Positions 6,371 to 7,721 of a DNA stretch of 7,721 nt are shown here, piece after piece. Under the pieces are notes generated by a model. The model did not search any database and was not told the DNA's origin. It worked only from the letters and a program-made list of their open reading frames with translations. Each line of letters begins with the position of its first letter. The first letter of the stretch is position 1. The DNA is taken from the NCBI GenBank assembly GCA_031279795.1, contig JAITHZ010000043.1:1-7721 (forward strand). Reading direction: 5' to 3'. The position numbers were made by a program, and so were the translations under genes. The DNA is from Bacteroidales bacterium. Its GTDB lineage: Bacteria; Bacteroidota; Bacteroidia; Bacteroidales; WRGA01.

Positions 6371-7036
6371 ATGAATAAAAGAAGTAAATATTTTATAATT
6401 TTGGCGGTGTTTTTCACAGCGACAAATAATCTGTCGGGACAAATCCCTGTGATTGAAACGCCCAAACCCGCCGCTATTTTTACCATGCCGAGTTATAATA
6501 ATCCAACTCAGCAAGTCAGACAGCCAAATATTCATGTATTTCCTAATTCCAATCCGCATAATTCTAATCCGTTGGATATGTACGAGCGCGACAAATGGGA
6601 ATTACAGCAGAGAAATGCCGAATTGTATAAAATCCTGCATGAGTATGAAAATTCAATGCAGAATCGTTCAATTCGAGATGATTTACCCTCTCAACTTGGT
6701 ATGCGCGGAACGGAATATTATCAAAAATCCCTTGATGAATTATCCAAAATGTTGCGTGGAGAAACGGCTCTTAATCTGAGAAATGCAATTTTTACTGTAG
6801 AAAACGCTTTTTTTGAAAACCGATTAAATTATTCCGATTTTAACAAAGCAGTCAATAAATTAGTGCAAACAGCACAGATAAAAACAATGCAGGACGGACA
6901 TAATTGGAACAATCCGATAACAAAAAATGTAATGCTGTTCAGAGCGATGGCAGACACATTGGAAATCAAAGTTCCACAATCGGCAATAAAAAAATCGCCG
7001 TATTTTGCCCTCAACGTATCAGTTAAAGAAATATAA
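6371..7036 (+). CDS. Secreted protein of unknown function
   Basis: The 221-residue product is not a family I recognise with confidence. Residues 1-23 look like a Sec signal peptide (MNKRSK, hydrophobic YFIILAVFF, likely cleavage after NLSG), so it is probably exported. Residues 24-68 are rich in Pro, Asn and Gln and likely disordered. Residues about 70-170 are mostly helical and charged, with a segment (LRNAIFTVENAFFENRLNYSDFN is split here as LRNAIFTVENAFF, 136-148, and ENRLNYSDF, 149-157) reminiscent of the N-terminal part of some Bacteroidota transglutaminase-like secreted proteins; this is recollection, not a search result. There are no cysteines and no transmembrane helix after the signal. 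If that resemblance is right, the catalytic domain is missing and the gene may be truncated. It starts 62 bases from the protease remnant and converges on lpd. An imperfect -7-like CAATTTTG lies at 6344-6351. Confidence 0.75.
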   Translation: MNKRSKYFIILAVFFTATNNLSGQIPVIETPKPAAIFTMPSYNNPTQQVRQPNIHVFPNSNPHNSNPLDMYERDKWELQQRNAELYKILHEYENSMQNRSIRDDLPSQLGMRGTEYYQKSLDELSKMLRGETALNLRNAIFTVENAFFENRLNYSDFNKAVNKLVQTAQIKTMQDGHNWNNPITKNVMLFRAMADTLEIKVPQSAIKKSPYFALNVSVKEI

Positions 7037-7180
7037 CTGTCTTTTTCAAAAGTAATTATCGCGTTGTATTCCTGCATTCGTCAAATTTCCTGAATGCGCA
7101 TTTGAATGGCAAGGCAGACCTGTCCCAATGAATAACCTCTTTTGACGGGTCAGCATTTTGTACAATCAAATAATTTGCTC

Positions 7181-7202
7181 AAAAACTGAAGTTACAGTTT
7201 TT
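7181..7202. terminator. Symmetric hairpin, possible bidirectional terminator
   Basis: AAAAACTG (7181-7188) and CAGTTTTT (7195-7202) form a perfect 8-bp stem with a six-base loop AAGTTA. On the plus strand the stem ends in a T run continuing into TTCTAATTT, and on the minus strand the same stem also ends in Ts. It sits between two converging genes (ends at 7036 and 7238), where one shared terminator would serve both. The stem has only two G-C pairs near the loop, so termination strength is uncertain. Confidence 0.4.
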
Positions 7203-7237
7203 TCTAATTTATTATGGTTCATTGTTTTAATTTATGT

Positions 7238-7721
7238 TTAATTCTCAATTTCCACACTTCTCACTGCTTCCAAAAATCCTTCGCTCATAGTCGGATGCGG
7301 GTGAATGTAATGGATGGCTTCTTTTGTTGTAACTTGTTTTTCGAGCAGCACAACCACTTCGGCAATCATTTCTGTTACGTTGTCGCCTACCATCGTACAA
7401 CCCAGCAACACATTGCTTTCAGCATCTACAACCACCTTCACAAAACCATCTTTGTTGCCTGTGGCAGCGGCTTTTCCCGATGCCATAAATTGGAACTTTC
7501 CAATCTTAATATTTAAACCTTTTTCAATAGCCTTCTGCTCCGACAAACCTACTGACGCAATTTCAGGATGTGTGTAGATACAACTCGGTACAATGTTGTA
7601 ATTAACGGGTCTCACATCTTTTCCGGCTATTTTTTCAATACAAACAATTGCTTCCATTGAGGCAACATGCGCCAACGCCGGAGTGGCAATAATATCACCA
7701 ATAGCATAAATGCCATCCACA
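7238..7721 (-). CDS. lpdA: Dihydrolipoamide dehydrogenase (E3), C-terminal third (cut by window edge)
   Basis: E3 is a cytoplasmic FAD flavoenzyme that reoxidises the dihydrolipoyl group of 2-oxoacid dehydrogenase complexes or the glycine cleavage system, reducing NAD. The visible 160 residues begin with VDGIYAIGDI, whose Asp contacts FAD, followed by ALAHVASMEAI. The pyridine-nucleotide-disulfide dimerisation domain follows (about residues 42-152), with the conserved PSCIYTHPEIASVG. The C-terminal motif HPHPTMSEGFLEAV contains the catalytic His142 and Glu147 (visible numbering) at the same five-residue spacing as the E. coli His444/Glu449 pair. The redox-active CxxxxC, FAD and NAD domains lie beyond the right edge. 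The full protein is normally about 450-470 residues. The motif and PTCxY-like region fit E3 better than glutathione or mercuric reductase. Which complex it serves cannot be told from here. Confidence 0.92.
   Translation of the reverse strand, partial: VDGIYAIGDIIATPALAHVASMEAIVCIEKIAGKDVRPVNYNIVPSCIYTHPEIASVGLSEQKAIEKGLNIKIGKFQFMASGKAAATGNKDGFVKVVVDAESNVLLGCTMVGDNVTEMIAEVVVLLEKQVTTKEAIHYIHPHPTMSEGFLEAVRSVEIEN

Noticed and set aside
6263..6559. Minus-strand open frame of 98 codons overlapping the secreted-protein gene
   Set aside because: It runs antisense to the signal peptide and linker of the 6371-7036 gene, with a composition that looks random and no recognisable motif.

Overview
The window looks like chromosomal DNA from a member of the Bacteroidota (Bacteroidetes). 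The evidence is an AT-rich base composition, TAnnTTTG-type -7 promoter elements without Shine-Dalgarno sequences, a lipoprotein combining an N-terminal DUF4369-like region with a TlpA-like thioredoxin domain, and a UvrA with the zinc-ligand losses I associate with this phylum. The genus cannot be fixed from the sequence alone.

Layout. Positions 1-664 (minus strand) hold the N-terminal half of S-adenosylhomocysteine hydrolase (ahcY), cut by the window edge. A compact 154-bp divergent region (665-818) carries back-to-back promoter elements plus two short tandem arrays, one of 9-bp and one of 7-bp units. Positions 819-3701 (plus) encode a complete UvrA. A 543-bp gene-free stretch (3702-4244) holds two long imperfect palindromes (about 142 and 139 bp) and a good promoter for the next gene. 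Positions 4245-5339 (plus) encode a lipid-anchored thioredoxin-like protein with WCGPC. Positions about 5345-6308 (minus) hold a broken M6-family metalloprotease: the catalytic core is recognisable, but both ends are missing and a one-base frameshift splits it. Positions 6371-7036 (plus) encode a small secreted protein of unknown function. A 201-bp convergent gap contains a symmetric hairpin terminator candidate. Positions 7238-7721 (minus) hold the C-terminal third of dihydrolipoamide dehydrogenase, cut by the right edge.

The intact genes are housekeeping functions (methyl-cycle recycling, nucleotide excision repair, periplasmic or surface thiol chemistry, 2-oxoacid dehydrogenase E3). They face different ways and look like separate transcription units, not one pathway. 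I found no convincing new multi-gene system. The signals most worth a second look are non-coding: the paired tandem arrays in the presumed ahcY leader, the overlapping divergent promoters with an apparently leaderless uvrA, the two palindromic elements, and the decaying protease next to an orphan secreted gene.
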